From Dicyema japonicum (lineage: Eukaryota > Dicyemida > Rhombozoa > Dicyemidae), in assembly GCA_011109175.1 (NCBI GenBank), contig RDEW01000004.1, positions 1,173,323 to 1,237,322 of the forward strand: 64,000 bases of DNA, given 5' to 3'. Below the pieces are notes generated by a model. The model made no database searches and was not told the DNA's origin. It saw nothing but the letters and a program-made list of their open reading frames with translations. Both the position numbers and the translations under genes were made by a program. This document shows, in pieces, positions 22,202-33,959 of this stretch (the stretch's first letter is position 1; each line of letters begins with the position of its first letter).

Positions 22202-23674
22202 TTATTTAACATTGCGTTTCTTCTTAGAGTCACTCTTAGCTTGAAATTTCCGCTTACTACACTAACGAATCAACCAAACCCGCATGACTTCAGGAAACCC
22301 AAACTCGACGAATTAACAATCTTGGCAATACTAAAAAATCAACCAACAATAAACTGATCAATTCCATTCTCCATGTCCTCCTCAGTATAAAACGTCAGGG
22401 CCTCCCCTTGCCTCCCGGCTCTTCCAGTCCGTCCCACACGGTGGATATAGTCCACCCCACTCTTTGGCATGTCATAGTTCAGCACAAAATTCACAGCACT
22501 AAAGTCCATCCCCCGTGCGACCAACTCGGTAGAAATAAGCACGTCTATACTCCCCATACGAAATTTCTCTACCACTGCGTCTCTCTTCCATAAAACTGAA
22601 AATCACCTCATTTTTCGCCCTCCCAGCGTGGAGCACATCCATAGTGAGCCCATCATATAGGAGCTCATTTAGCAGCAATTCAGCACGAACCTTTGAAGAG
22701 ACAAAAATCAATGCTGGAGTCTTTATCCCCGACTTGATGTGACTCCGGATGGCGAAAAGCTTCCCAATATCGTCGCTTACATATAACAATTTGTGGTCGA
22801 CAGTATTTACAGCAGAGTTACTAAAGGATCATAGAACGTAAGAACCGTTCACCCACGTGCATAATGATGACGTCTTCCAAGTTAAGACGGCACCATTCTT
22901 CCACTTCCTGGTCGAAGGTGGCGCTATAGAAGCACTTTTTCAACAGGGAATTCGTGCAGAGGCTAAAAATCTCACCGAACTGTTGTCGAAATCCGCCTTT
23001 TCCCGCCTGAAAAAGCTTGTCAGACTCGTCTGCGACCAAAAAAAGAATCTTTGAGAGGTCAACAAATTGGTATAAAATCTTGTTTGGAGTCCCCACAAGA
23101 ATGTCTAAATAAGAGGGAAATTTAAACCAGAATTTGAAATTCGTTTCGACGTGGAATTTTTTGTGGCAACTAAAGTTCTCAAAGAAATGCCATAGGAAAC
23201 TCTTTTGATATCCCCAAAAATTTGCATCGCCAGCTCCCACGTGGGCACAAGAACCAAGGCTCGAGGACCACCAGTTTTGTGTTGTTTTAAAGCGGCCAAA
23301 ATTGGTAGAACAAAACTCAAAGTCTTCCCAGATCCCGTGGGAGCACATCCGAGGAGATTCCTTCCCTCCATTTGAACAGGGATCGCTTGCATCTGAATTG
23401 GAGTGGGGGTCACAAATCCTAGGGTAGTAAGATTGTTGAGGATTTGCAATGGAAATCTTCGGGAAGTCAGATCCGAAAATTCGCTGATGGGATTAGGAAC
23501 ATCCTGCCCAAAGATGTGTATCTGGTGAGCTTTTCGTACTTCCTCAGCATCAGTTGGTCCCCTTTCAGGAATTTTGTCAGTTTTTCCATCTTTTAGATCA
23601 AATCTGTTGGCATCGGCAGAAAAACGGTTCAAATCAAATTTTGCCCCTTTTGATATAGTTCGAAAAAAATCCAT
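22202..23674 (-). CDS. DDX52: DEAD-box RNA helicase DDX52/ROK1
   Basis: Nucleolar helicase needed for early 40S ribosome assembly. The start is ATG 23674 ([20 protein letters not shown]; the KFDxxRFSADAxRF block is specific to DDX52). Exons 23674-23128, 23104-22846, 22820-22607 and 22584 onward are separated by 23, 25 and 22 nt GT-AG introns. Motifs are [11 protein letters not shown] (Q), APTGSGKT (I), PTWELA (Ia, normally PTRELA), ADESDKLF (II, the ROK1 form), SATF (III), [11 protein letters not shown] (V) and [10 protein letters not shown] (VI). After DQFI (about 22350) the expected tail can be followed only by allowing one-base discrepancies. A basic end ([18 protein letters not shown]) with stop at 22202 is likely but not proven. 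The Arg-to-Trp change in Ia is unusual. Confidence 0.9.
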
Positions 23675-23814
23675 CCACAAGATTATTGTGTCAATGCACG
23701 TGACTCAAAAATTATTTATTTTTTATTATTTTTATATTTGTTAAATTTTTAAATTAATTTAAATTTAGAATTCTTTCATTTTTTCAAAAATTATAATATT
23801 TATTCATAATAAGT

Positions 23815-26230
23815 TATTGGGATTTCTGTACAGACCACTCTCGGAACTATTATTATTGCCAATGTCTATGTTCTCTCTCCAGGTTCCTGTGCAAAAGAAT
23901 TTTCTATGGATTTGTCTGCCCTAGATATGATGGAAAACTTGTTGGTGTCCGGGGATTTTAATGCCAAGCACCCTTCGTGATATGAGAAACAACCTCCCGA
24001 CACAAGGGGATTTCATATTATTTCCCAATTAGACAATCTGTCCATTATGAACGACCTAAATAGGAATACACGAACTCCGTATAATAGAAAGGATTAGATT
24101 ACCTCGCCGGATATAACGTTATGTTCACCACGGCTTGCCCGCTTATATGCTGATCAGTAAATTATGACTTACGAAGCCGACCAGTGCCCAGACCATAATC
24201 CCATTATGATCAATTGTACACAAATGACGCGGTAAAAACAAGTAAATTTTATGACTATTTTAATGCTGACTGGACAGGATTCAGAAGATACGTGGATTCG
24301 TCCCTATTTAATTTCCATCCAAATAATTTCAACTCAATCAATAGAGCAGTCTATCATTTTAATAAGGTGATTCTGGAAGGGTGAAAACTATTTGTCAGAA
24401 AAGGAATTTTAAAACTCACCGAGAAGAAATATGATGCTAGCACAATCAAACTAAGAAAAAAAAGGAATTGTCTCAAACGTAAAAAGCACCTAATAAAACA
24501 TGATAATAATAGAATCCGTGCACTGAACATTAAGAACAACGAAAAGACAAAACTTCTCCAAAAAACAAAACTGGGCCGAATTTCTAATCCTATGAAAAAC
24601 AATTGTTCACTTACCAAGATGTGCTGCGAAATGTCAATAACGCTAAAAACAATACCGAGGGAGACCGTGAACAAAAGATTGATCTGAATAAATTTACAAA
24701 CATTTTCTGAGAATAAGCCACAAACCATATCAAAGGATAGATATTCCTACACACAAAAAACCGAAATCGAAAAGGAAGTATCCAACAATGTATGTTCTAC
24801 CGGGAGATGTCGGACTGTGAACAAAAGATTGATCTGAATAAATTTACAAACATTTTCTGAGAATAAGCCACAAACCATATCAAAGGATAGATATTCCTAC
24901 ACACAAAAAACCGAAATCGAAAAGGAAGTATCCAACAATATATGTTCTACCGGGAGATGTCGCTTTGGAAATCTATCGAACAGAGAACACCATTCCTATG
25001 GACCGGAAGGGATCCCGATTATTCTGTTGAAAAATATGGGCACAGTGGGAGTATCAGCACTAACATGCATCTTCAACTACTCAATCAATTTCAACTGTAT
25101 TCCAGCTATATGGAAATTTTCGAATATTCATCTAATACTGAATCCTGGGAAACCAAGGGAGGATCCTGCTTCTTACAGGCATTTGTCGCTCTTGTAAGTC
25201 CAGAGAAGATTCCTAGAGAGGATGGTTATGACACTCATTTACGCCAGATATAAGCATGGTTTAAAAAGGGAAGATCACTATCACACATCTAAATACATTA
25301 AAGGAGTCCATAACAAATGGCCTTAACAAAAGACCAGGACAGAAAAAAACGATTGTATGCTCAATTGATATACAGATGGCTTTTGACTCTGTTTCGAGAA
25401 AAATTATCACGCACAACATATATTCGTTAAACATTGACGCAAACCTGGTTGGGAAATTTTTTTAGTGGTCGACGAGGACGAGTACACTGTGGCAATCGGT
25501 GTTCCGTATCAAGACTATTAGCAATTGGCGTTCCTCAGGGCTCCCCGTCATTTCCCCTTTTGTTTAACCTTATGATGAATGACTTGCTACTCCCACAAAG
25601 GGACGATGACATATTATTAACGTATGCGGATGATATAGTCATTGGTTCGAGGAATGTGAGTATTATCGAAGCAACGAGAAGAGTAAAGGACAATCTGAAT
25701 AAACTTAGTTTATGGCAATGGGAAAATCAATTGACTGATAGCCAGGAGAAGTCGGTGTTGACCCTATTCACACCAAACAGAAGACTAGGGATAATATCAA
25801 TTAACGTCACACTGGATGGGAAAAATATTCCGCAAAACAAATTCCAAAAAATCCAAGGAGTTACCTTTGATACCTTAACCTTTACAAAACACGTCGAAAA
25901 TATGTTATTGACTTGTAAGAAGATAATCAACTTCCTGAAGGCGTTCTTGGGAAACCCAAGATACAAAAAAGATTTGAGTGGACTGGATGTCATACACAAA
26001 CTGTTCATCGAGTCTACAATAGGATACGCATGTAATATCTGGGAATCTAACCTTGCTGCAACGAATTTGGACAAGATCTGCAATATTCAAGTGAAGGCAG
26101 CAAACCTACGAAGGAAATCTTCCCGTGTGAAAACCTGCCCAGAAACCTTGAAAATATGATAGAGGCGACTGGAACAGTGCCCCTGAAGGACTCGAATATG
26201 CGGACCCCGTCCATTTCAAGGAGACTCATC
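23815..26230 (+). mobile_element. Near full-length degenerate LINE family B
   Basis: Reads from the endonuclease (IIANVYVLSPGSC, LVSGDFNAKHPS, then DHNPIM near 24200) through the linker (KKYDASTIKLRKKRNCLKRK near 24425) to RT at 25330-26150 (SIDIQMAFDSV, IGVPQGSPSFPLLFN, TYADDIVIGSRN, TLFTPNRRLGI, IQGVTFDTLTFTKHVE). Stops and frameshifts occur in the endonuclease half; the open frame 25434-26159 is the best preserved part. It contains the adjacent direct duplication 24666-24962. It is a close relative of the minus-strand copy at 47660-48790. Confidence 0.8.
24666..24962. repeat. Adjacent direct duplication, two ~147 bp copies
   Basis: The run GTGAACAAAAGATTGATCTG...CGGGAGATGTCG at 24666-24812 is repeated at 24816-24962 with one visible difference. 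It lies inside a LINE-B copy and may be an assembly overlap left unmerged. Confidence 0.85.
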
Positions 26231-28110
26231 AACTACTATAATACTGTTGAAAATTTAATGTACCATTAGTATTCATTGATTTTGTCTGATCACTCGGCGG
26301 TCCTAGCAGTCTCTGAACCGTACAGCAATTCTCGGCAACAACACCTTTACTTAAAGTCCCAACACACCTGAGATTACGGGAGCGATTAAGAAGTAACAGA
26401 ATATGTGTGATTGGAAAAGTCAACACACGTGAGGCCTCACATTGAAGACCTTCCGTCGAAGAGCATTAAGATCATCTTGCCTCTTCCCACCTCCGCGATC
26501 AAAGCCGGGGGCTCCACTACTGAAGAAAAATTAACCGTCCCCAAATGTCGTTCTATGATTTCATTTAGGGTCTCGTCTTTAGGGAACTTTCCAGTACATA
26601 TGTAAGAGAGGGGATTGGCCTTTTTACGTTCTTACTCGAGGTGGAGGCAAACTTAAGTATTAAGGATTTCAGTTTAAATTAGTGTTCTAACAGATAGAAG
26701 GGAATGCATTAAGACAACTTTTTCTGTCTTCAGCAGAATGGAAGCAAGCAAAACGATCTGATTTAGATACTTTTCTGTTTTCCAAAGAAAGATTGAGTAA
26801 AATTTCATCCATTATTTTTCAGACCTATTGACCACCCGGGATGTCTAAATCAAGTCATTCCAATACTGTCCGCACTCGAAGAGTTAACAAGATCTCAGAC
26901 GAGAGAGAAGTGCGATATCTGTTACAGACCGAAGACCACCCAGGTGGTTAAAAATTTATACTGAGCACAGCCTGGTATTGATGATCTCTTCAACAGAATC
27001 CTTTATTATATAATCTAGGAAAACAACATCGATGCTACTAAAAGACAAATATATTGGACGTAACATGCGAATCGAATTATTTCAGCATTTGTGATAAAAA
27101 AAAAACTCAACTCTTTCCCCTGAAGAGACGATTTTTATCGTTTTTGTCTCCGAAGAGAACACCCGGGAAATCCGATTCAAGGATCCTCGCGTCTAATAGC
27201 AATTTTATGAAACTCTGTTTTTAAATAATTTGACAGAATTCCCAGCGCTTTGGGATCGACGTGCCAGAAAACGAATTTTCGGATTTCTAAAGACCGCCAT
27301 ACTCATACCTCATGATTGAGTCCTATTTAACGACACTGAAAGAGTTGGATATGTTCAAATTTAAACAAAACCCCCAAGTTCATAGTTAATTATCTGACAG
27401 ACCTCAGTGTCCAATCGTTCTAGGAGTCAATAGATGGAGTGATAAATCAGATATTTCTACGTCAGAATAGCTTAGAGTTGACACAAAATCATCCAGGATG
27501 TTTTAGCAGAAAACATTTTCCTTTTTGATTGGGGGTCACACTAAGTAAAATAATAATGGATAATATGCTTATATTAAAAAATCAATAAAATTTTACTTTA
27601 ATTACTAAAAAATTCAATTTTGTGGTGCAGTGAAATTACAAGTTTTAATATTTCTACATTCTACATGAAGGCTTCACAAGTTTAGCAAATGATGCCGTCA
27701 TCAGTGAGTACTTCACTGCCGAACGAAATAGACTAAAAGGACTCACTTAACAAAAATAAGTAAAGGACATTCCTTGGTTCCCTTCCTACGATAAGTCATC
27801 ATAATTGTTCCTTACTCTAATAAATTTCGTATCCTGTTTAGGCGGAGATATAATTACAGTAAACTCTCTCAAATTTGCCGTTTTTGGTTCCAGCGAAATT
27901 GTGGCAAATTGACAGATTTCAGAAAAAATTATATTTGAAGTTTATCAATTTGAACTTATTGATTCATGTGGTGCGTAATTGCACCATCATGGAACGTCGT
28001 TCATATAACGGAGCAACACATATTAGACCCAAGAGACTGAACACTACATGCTTTTATGCTAATACACGCAAATATGGACTTTTTTGTTAGTCTTGCAGTG
28101 ACTTTTTCTA
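26231..28110. other. No recognised gene; contains a SINE-like piece
   Basis: AT-rich with many stops. At about 27660-27800 (plus orientation) the GATGCCGTCATCAGTGAGTA, CTTCACTGCCGAA and GGACTCACTT blocks belong to the SINE family described at 21781-22095. The rest shows no recognised motif. Confidence 0.5.
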
Positions 28111-28126
28111 CCTCTGATGCATAAAG

Positions 28127-28880
28127 ATGTCTCAAGGGGCTGCATGCTCGCTGTGCATGTGGAACTGCAGTGTCTGCATGGGCACTGGTCGGAAAACCCA
28201 TAGGATCATTCCAAACGAGCATGTCGAACCGAATGACCCTCTAGACTTCAATGATGTGGACAATATTTTGCACTTCTTGTCAGATCTAAAGAAAGCCAGG
28301 AAGATTCCAATCAGGATACCAAGACCCGTCCGGATCCCCGCGGCTACATGCCGGGTCTCTGCAATTGACAATGCTGTGACGTCCGACGACCAGAAGGCTT
28401 AGCTAAAACTCCTCACTTTCTCCCCAATAGCACTTGGAATTCCATTTATCAACTCAAAAGGAGATCAACGGAACACAGGAAAAAGCACGACACTTGGAAA
28501 CTCCTTCCTAAAAAATGAAGAAGAACGTTTAGGTTTTCCATATACATTCTCTCACCATGACGGAAGTCATGAAAACAAAACACCCTGATGCCAATCCTCC
28601 GGTTTCTTTGAATGGCCCCGACAAACTTGGAGAGAGAGTAAATCGTAGACTATTTGAAGGCGACGTCCGAGAGACGTTGCTCGTCGTTGCCAGCGACGAT
28701 ACTGTGATGGCCGCTACGCCTGAGGTGCTTGAACTACTCAGACGAAAATATCTATGTCCTCCGGCAGATTACCGCACATTCGTACTTTCGGGGAATTTGT
28801 CAAGGGCGACCGTCACCGAAGGCGAAATGCGGCGCGGCATTTATTTAAAGATAATTAAACTATTTAAATCAGTAAATTTT
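28127..28880 (+). pseudogene. Retroelement family C N-terminal fragment
   Basis: Noticeably GC-richer than its surroundings. ORF 28127-28402 has a CSLCMWNCSVCMGTGRK Cys pattern. After a gap with frameshifts, 28557-28880 reads KHPDANPPVSL, GDVRETLLVVASDDT and TPEVLELLRRKYLCPP, which resembles the region ahead of the RT fingers in R2-like retroelement proteins (a 'HPxAPP...VLxAIRSF' pattern). The copy is cut off before the RT itself. Base composition unlike its neighbours suggests a recent or foreign insertion. Confidence 0.5.
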
Positions 28881-28884
28881 ATTT

Positions 28885-29490
28885 TTAAGGAAAAAGGCTC
28901 TCATCTTTTCTCGGTGTTGATCCCTTGAGCCTACACAAGTTCGTTGCGGACGAGCACTTTTTTTTGGCATTGGTGTCCATTCTTGTTTTTTCGATTAGTT
29001 TCTCCATGGGCGTCGGTGATTTGATGTTTTCCCTTGTGTACCATATCTCCGTTAGTTTGAAGGTTATTTCCTGGGTTGCGGAGATTTTCTGGATGTTCGT
29101 ATAAAAGGCCAGTGGTCCCCATGAAGTACACGCATATGAAATGCATGGTTCGATGTACTGTGAGTAGAGCGTTTTAAGTATAGGGTATGTCCAATTTTGC
29201 ATAGACCTGTTAGGCATTTCAGAAGGTTGATTTTCTTCTCACATTTGTTCAGCACGTTAGTGACATGTCTCGTGAAGTTCATGTGCGTATAGAAAGTAAG
29301 ACCCAATATTTTTTGCCATTTGCTGAACGGCAATTCTCTTCCCTCCGCAGTAACTTATATTGTCCTGTTCGACAATCTTTTGTCCGAGGTATAGAGTTGT
29401 AACAGATTTTTCGATATTGATTGACCACTCGAGTAGTCGATCCATGTGGTGTTGTATTATTAAAGTAATACTCCATTCCCAATTTTTTAT
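28885..29490 (-). pseudogene. LINE family B RT fragment
   Basis: On the minus strand the pieces SINIEKSVTTLYLG, HFTRHVTNVL-like blocks and LYSQYIEPCISYACTSWGPL correspond to the RT thumb. It is highly similar to the plus-strand pieces at 40231-40591 and 41452-41830, so all three are the same subfamily. Frameshifted. Confidence 0.7.
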
Positions 29491-29519
29491 TATTAGAATT
29501 TATAATATTTTCTTTATAA

Positions 29520-30450
29520 CTTCTTATTGAAGTAATGAATTCTGCATCATTGCCATTTTCAATGTTTTCTGGAGGATAATTTTCAATCTCTCTCTTAATT
29601 TTAAAAGCATTTCAGCCTTGTTTAATGACTCGTGTACTTCTACACAACCGGATTCTTCCTGTTCCTCAATAGCAATTAATTTCTCATCTTCATCAATTGC
29701 CTCCTCTTCACTGTAATCAATAAACTTCTTCCATTTCAATAGGATCATAAATATCTGTTCTGGATACGACTTCCTCTGTTACATTTATGTTAGTAAGTTC
29801 TGATTCGTATTCTGTACGTTCTAGACGATTAAAACAGTTTGAAATTGTTTGAAATTTGACATCTTCCCATGCCATTTTACAAACAATACAGTATCCCTAA
29901 GATTTAGCTTATATGATTCATATACTCAGTTCTTCTCGCAGTCCAATATAACTGTTAAATATAATAATTTGTGCCTTGTAAAATGAACTTTGAAAGATTC
30001 GATGATTCCAAGATCCATAGGTTGAATAAGTCCTGTACTTTGAAATAAACATAATTTTAATATTTTCCAGATAAAGAGGTGGGTAATGGATATTGGGCAA
30101 TTATTCGTTAATAAAAAAATTGATCTTTTTTCAATAGATTGTTATAATTCGTAATCCAATTCGCGAAAATTTTAAGTCATCCATGCTTTTTTAGAATTGT
30201 AATAAGAAACTAAGGAATTATTATCATTATTTTTGAAACATCGGGCATCTTTGGTTTCCCGATTAATAGTTGCTTTAACTTATGTGTCCCTGAGATATTG
30301 GCGCAAAGTATGACTGAAGCTCTATCTTTGAAATTTTTATATCCACCGAAAGATGATTTGCAAATATTCCGAGAAGGAATCAATTTATAAATATAAAACC
30401 AAACTAATAATTTTGTGATCTTGACGCGTTCCATTAGAGCCAACATCTAA
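29520..30450 (-). pseudogene. Tigger/pogo-type DDE transposase remnant
   Basis: On the minus strand from 30446: SFGGYKNFKDRASVILCANI then SGTHKLKQLLIGKPKMP, which matches the DDE_1 (Tc1/mariner superfamily, pogo/Tigger branch) region 'SKERxTVLLCxNxxGTHKLKPLVIGKSxxP'. Further on, YYNSKKAWMT and then LLTNNCPIS recall 'NKKAWMT' and 'LLVDNCPAH', with the catalytic Asp apparently replaced. The acidic stretch at 29748-29524 (FIDYSEEEAIDEDE) resembles the C-terminal region. Numerous stops show it is dead. Confidence 0.7.
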
Positions 30451-30606
30451 GCATACTGATCCAGAGGACATTATCGAGAAGTTGAGGTTGATGCTAAAAC
30501 TCGTTACCAGGGAGGGAAATTGTCTCCCAGGGAATGAGTAGATGGATCTTTTTGAATGCCGGCCAGGCGTCTCCTGAGTAAGGTGGATCCAATGACGCCA
30601 CCAGAA

Positions 30607-30859
30607 TAAGAGAAATCTTGAATCAATTAGTAATATGACACCACGTGGCCTTTTAATTTAAATTTAGCTGTTATTCTTCACTGTACGTCATCGATGGAAA
30701 TAAGGTCAGAAATACTGTCATTTCCATTATTTTATAAGAGAAATCTTGAATCAATTAGTAATATGACACCACGTGGCCTTTTAATTTAAATTTAGCTGTT
30801 ATTCTTCACTGTACGTCATCGATGGAAATAAGGTCAGAAATACTTCATTTCCATTATTT
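30607..30859. repeat. Adjacent direct duplication, ~128 bp unit
   Basis: TAAGAGAAATCTTGAATCAA...TTTCCATTATTTT at 30607-30734 is repeated immediately at 30735-30859, with a 2-base difference (ACTGTCATTT versus ACTTCATTT). Non-coding. Confidence 0.85.
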
Positions 30860-30879
30860 TATTATTTCATTAACATTAA

Positions 30880-31092
30880 TTACTGGATGACCGAGAACAA
30901 CCCTCCCGGTCGTTTTACAAAACGATCTGAAAGCCGTAAAAAAACATTGCCATCTAGCGACGACCTGGAAACACTGAGGGATGTGACTAAGAACAGAAAA
31001 GCCTGGAACACGCTAACTAATTCTCTTATATTTTTTACTGCACATGCTATAAATATTATGGTTCTCGTGAAGTGCTAATAATAATAATTACG
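30880..31092 (+). pseudogene. LINE-A 3' end
   Basis: Encodes SSDDLETLRDVTKNRKAWNT, equivalent to SADDLDTLRELARSRGSWKR at the end of the intact LINE-A frame. It is followed by GCTATAAATATTATGGTTCT, CGTGAAGTGC and (TAA)n. This preserves the LINE-A 3' tail that the SINE at 21781-22095 shares. Confidence 0.65.
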
Positions 31093-31604
31093 ACCTAATC
31101 ACAGATAAGTCTTTGGGGTAGGATTTTATAATCTCAAGATTATATTTCGTTTCTAATTTAAGTGGACAAAAGAATCGTCGACGAAACCAGAAATGCAATT
31201 GGAGGCATGACCTATAATTTCCCGTGAAAGGTGATTTCTACTGAATAGCAATTGTCCCATCAATGACCATCATCACGAGTATGATTCGCCACAAAACACC
31301 AATTTTATTTAAAATTTAAATTAACCAAATTCAAACCACAAAAAAGATTGGGTAGTGCCAAATAATCTAATAAACGGCAAAACACTAGATCATACAAATA
31401 AGACAAAACACTGACAGGTTGTAACTAAAACACACTCAGCATACAAAATCTGTTAAAGCTAACAAAATAAATTTTAACAAAACGAAAACCCCTTCAAAGA
31501 AAATAAATATATAAATTCATATCAAGCAAATCAGAGATACTCAAAAATACCACTGTGAACAATCCTCCGACAAAGCGGGTACCGAAGAACCCGAAAAACA
31601 ATCA
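31093..31604. other. Intergenic, downstream of MRTF
   Basis: AT-rich and non-coding; presumably contains the 3' end of the MRTF transcript. Confidence 0.45.
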
Positions 31605-32633
31605 TCACTCGGCCAGTGAGAGTACCCTGGAATCACCCAAACCAATACTTTCTGTTGTCTCATCGGATTGATCGGTTGCCACGGCAGGAGAGTATTCCAT
31701 GGAGTTCGATTTAACCGAGGAGATCGCCAGGCGACGAGCCAAGTCCAATTTTTTCCCACTAACTATACAAGACCGATGTTTAAGAAGGTCCTTTAGCTCA
31801 GAGACAGTAAAATTGTCCATAAAATAAGAGATCCTGTCAGTCAGCTCGTAGTCGACGTCATTAAAGAATCCGCTGTCATTCCTATTATTCGAGGACCGCC
31901 CAGACAAATAGATCTGCTGCTGCTCCATGGCCCCCAAATATCCCGATTTCGGATGCTTGGGTCTATTGTTGTTCTTCTTGTCCACTAAAACCCCGTCGTA
32001 GTAGTAAAATTTCATTCCCTTCAAGATTACTACGGAAATAACGTTTTTTCCTGCTTTTGTCGAAAGAACCTTGTTGCACTGAACTTTAACCTCCATATCC
32101 TGAGTTTCTGACTTGGAATTGTCACAGATCTCCTCGCTGTTCAAGTGCAGGAGCATGTCATCATCCGGTTTGAGAATATTCCCAGCCACCAGTTCAAGAG
32201 GACCTGGTCGTTCCTTCAGCTTTCCGTTCAGATTCGTCTCAAGGAAAGATCGCTTCAGTTTCGGAACCCTCTGCGAAATCAAAGGATCGAAGCGCTCAGA
32301 GGCTGAAATTTTGGGCACAAGACTACCAATCAATATACTCTGTTTCTCCAACTCCGTCCGTGGAGGTCTCCGCTCGAATTTGTGTTGGAGGTAGTCTTTA
32401 GTCTAGAAATTTCCAAATATAAGGACCTGGGCCAGTATGAGTTTCTTTCGCTCATTGGAATAACGGACGGGTCCATGCAGAGCTAAATTTGGTTTTATTT
32501 AAGTATACGAGGGTAAATGCCGTTGTTTGCCAATTGGGACAGTGTGGGACGTTTTTGGAGGTTTTTGTTGAGTTCTAGGTAATTTTAAACAACAACCTAA
32601 TGCGTGTTGACTGATGCTAGAGTCATCATACAT
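31605..32633 (-). CDS. Myocardin-related transcription factor (RPEL + SAP), compact
   Basis: Actin-regulated co-activator of SRF: RPEL motifs bind G-actin and release the protein to the nucleus when actin polymerises. Four exons (32633-32597, 32574-32509, 32482-32427, 32402-31605) give 318 residues from ATG 32633; introns are 22, 26 and 24 nt, GT-AG. Three RPEL motifs are seen: LQKRPTLSQLANNGIYPPL (about 18-36), YLQHKFERRPPRTELEKQSI (about 56-75) and LKERPGPLELVAGNIL (about 115-130), the last matching the MRTF 'QRPGPMELVEKNIL'. A SAP domain (MDNFTVSELKDLLKHRS) lies at about 248-280. Vertebrate MRTFs are about 900-1000 residues with a leucine zipper and activation domain; neither is visible here. 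The gene is evidence for an animal or close relative. Confidence 0.9.
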
Positions 32634-33955
32634 CACACCGAATTATAAGTTATACAAAAACTAATATTTATTAAAGATAATATTAGATTCAAAATTATTT
32701 TTAATAATTAAAACAGATTAAAAATAATTAATAATTAAAACAGATTAAAAATAACATCATTCGTAGGACGATGTTGTCGTCTATTGCACTTAACAAACTG
32801 GAGACTACCTGGTTGCGTCAACATAAAATCTGAAAGGTATCACGTGCTAAATTATATAATGCTTTTGTTAAGACAATCCTTTTTGTTCAATGAATGGACT
32901 TGGGTGCATCAGAATCTAAACTACCACCCTTGACGTATTTCACAAAAGACAACTAAGATTGCTGACTGCTGGTCAAAAATATTAAAAAACTTTACATTTT
33001 ACAAGATATGCAACATTTGTCAGCTGCTGAACCGTTTACTCTATTTTTTTCTTCAATAAAATTTTAATTTAATTATTTTTTGAAAATTAAGATTTGTCAT
33101 ATTTAACAAGCATTAATTATAGTCAATTTCAGCAAATTTAGCTTACTTTTGAGCGATTTTGAATTCATTATAAGTTAGGTACTTTTCACAGAATCCATCT
33201 GGGCGTATTGACTGGAATCTTTTGGGCGAAAAGTCTCAAACGAAAATTTATATACTCTATGTAAATCTAGACCAATTATCATGGACGTTATTTATCGAAA
33301 TGACAACTATTTTGACGTATTCTTAGACTGGACCCGACTACGCCTTGAAACACAATAATGGAGTAATATTTCTACTGCTCCGGAAATCACAGATTTCGAG
33401 CAGACCAAGAAATAACTTTTAATTTGGTTGTAAATTGGTGTCAGCAGACGATTTGGACGATGTTCAAATGAGGGACAGAAACAATATGGCGTGGGTGAGA
33501 AAGGCGAGGAGGATGGCTGCAAAGCATGACTCATGCGAAACTAACTAACTTGAATTCATATATTACTCTTCCATGTTTTTAGGATGTTGATAGTTAATAA
33601 TGGTTTATCTGATAAAAGCCGATTATTTTTAAGTTGGTAGCTTGGCATTACAAGACTTAATAAAGACTCATGTAAATCTCTCCATTAATCGCTGATTTTC
33701 AGGAGTTTTACTTCTGTTCTAAGCAAATTTTACTCTAAATTTGTAATTGTGTTGACGATTAATAAAATTTTATGCAATAAAGCTGATTATGCGTGCTTAT
33801 GAATGTTGACTTTGAAAGACATAATTAATCATGACTTTAGACACGCATAACATAATGCTCACAAATTCCCACCATGGCATGAAATAATCTAACTCGAAAT
33901 CTGTTTGCCTTTTACAAAAGACAAGGCTTTTTGGTGAGGTGGTGTAAAAATTTTT
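32634..33955. other. Intergenic, no recognised gene
   Basis: AT-rich DNA upstream of MRTF. The frames present are short and carry no recognisable motif. Confidence 0.45.
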
Positions 33956-33959
33956 CGGT

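Noticed and set aside
23105-23241. An extra 23 nt intron in DDX52 before NFSCHKKF
   Set aside because: Reading straight through gives [19 protein letters not shown], which aligns with the family, and makes the next intron canonical GT-AG.
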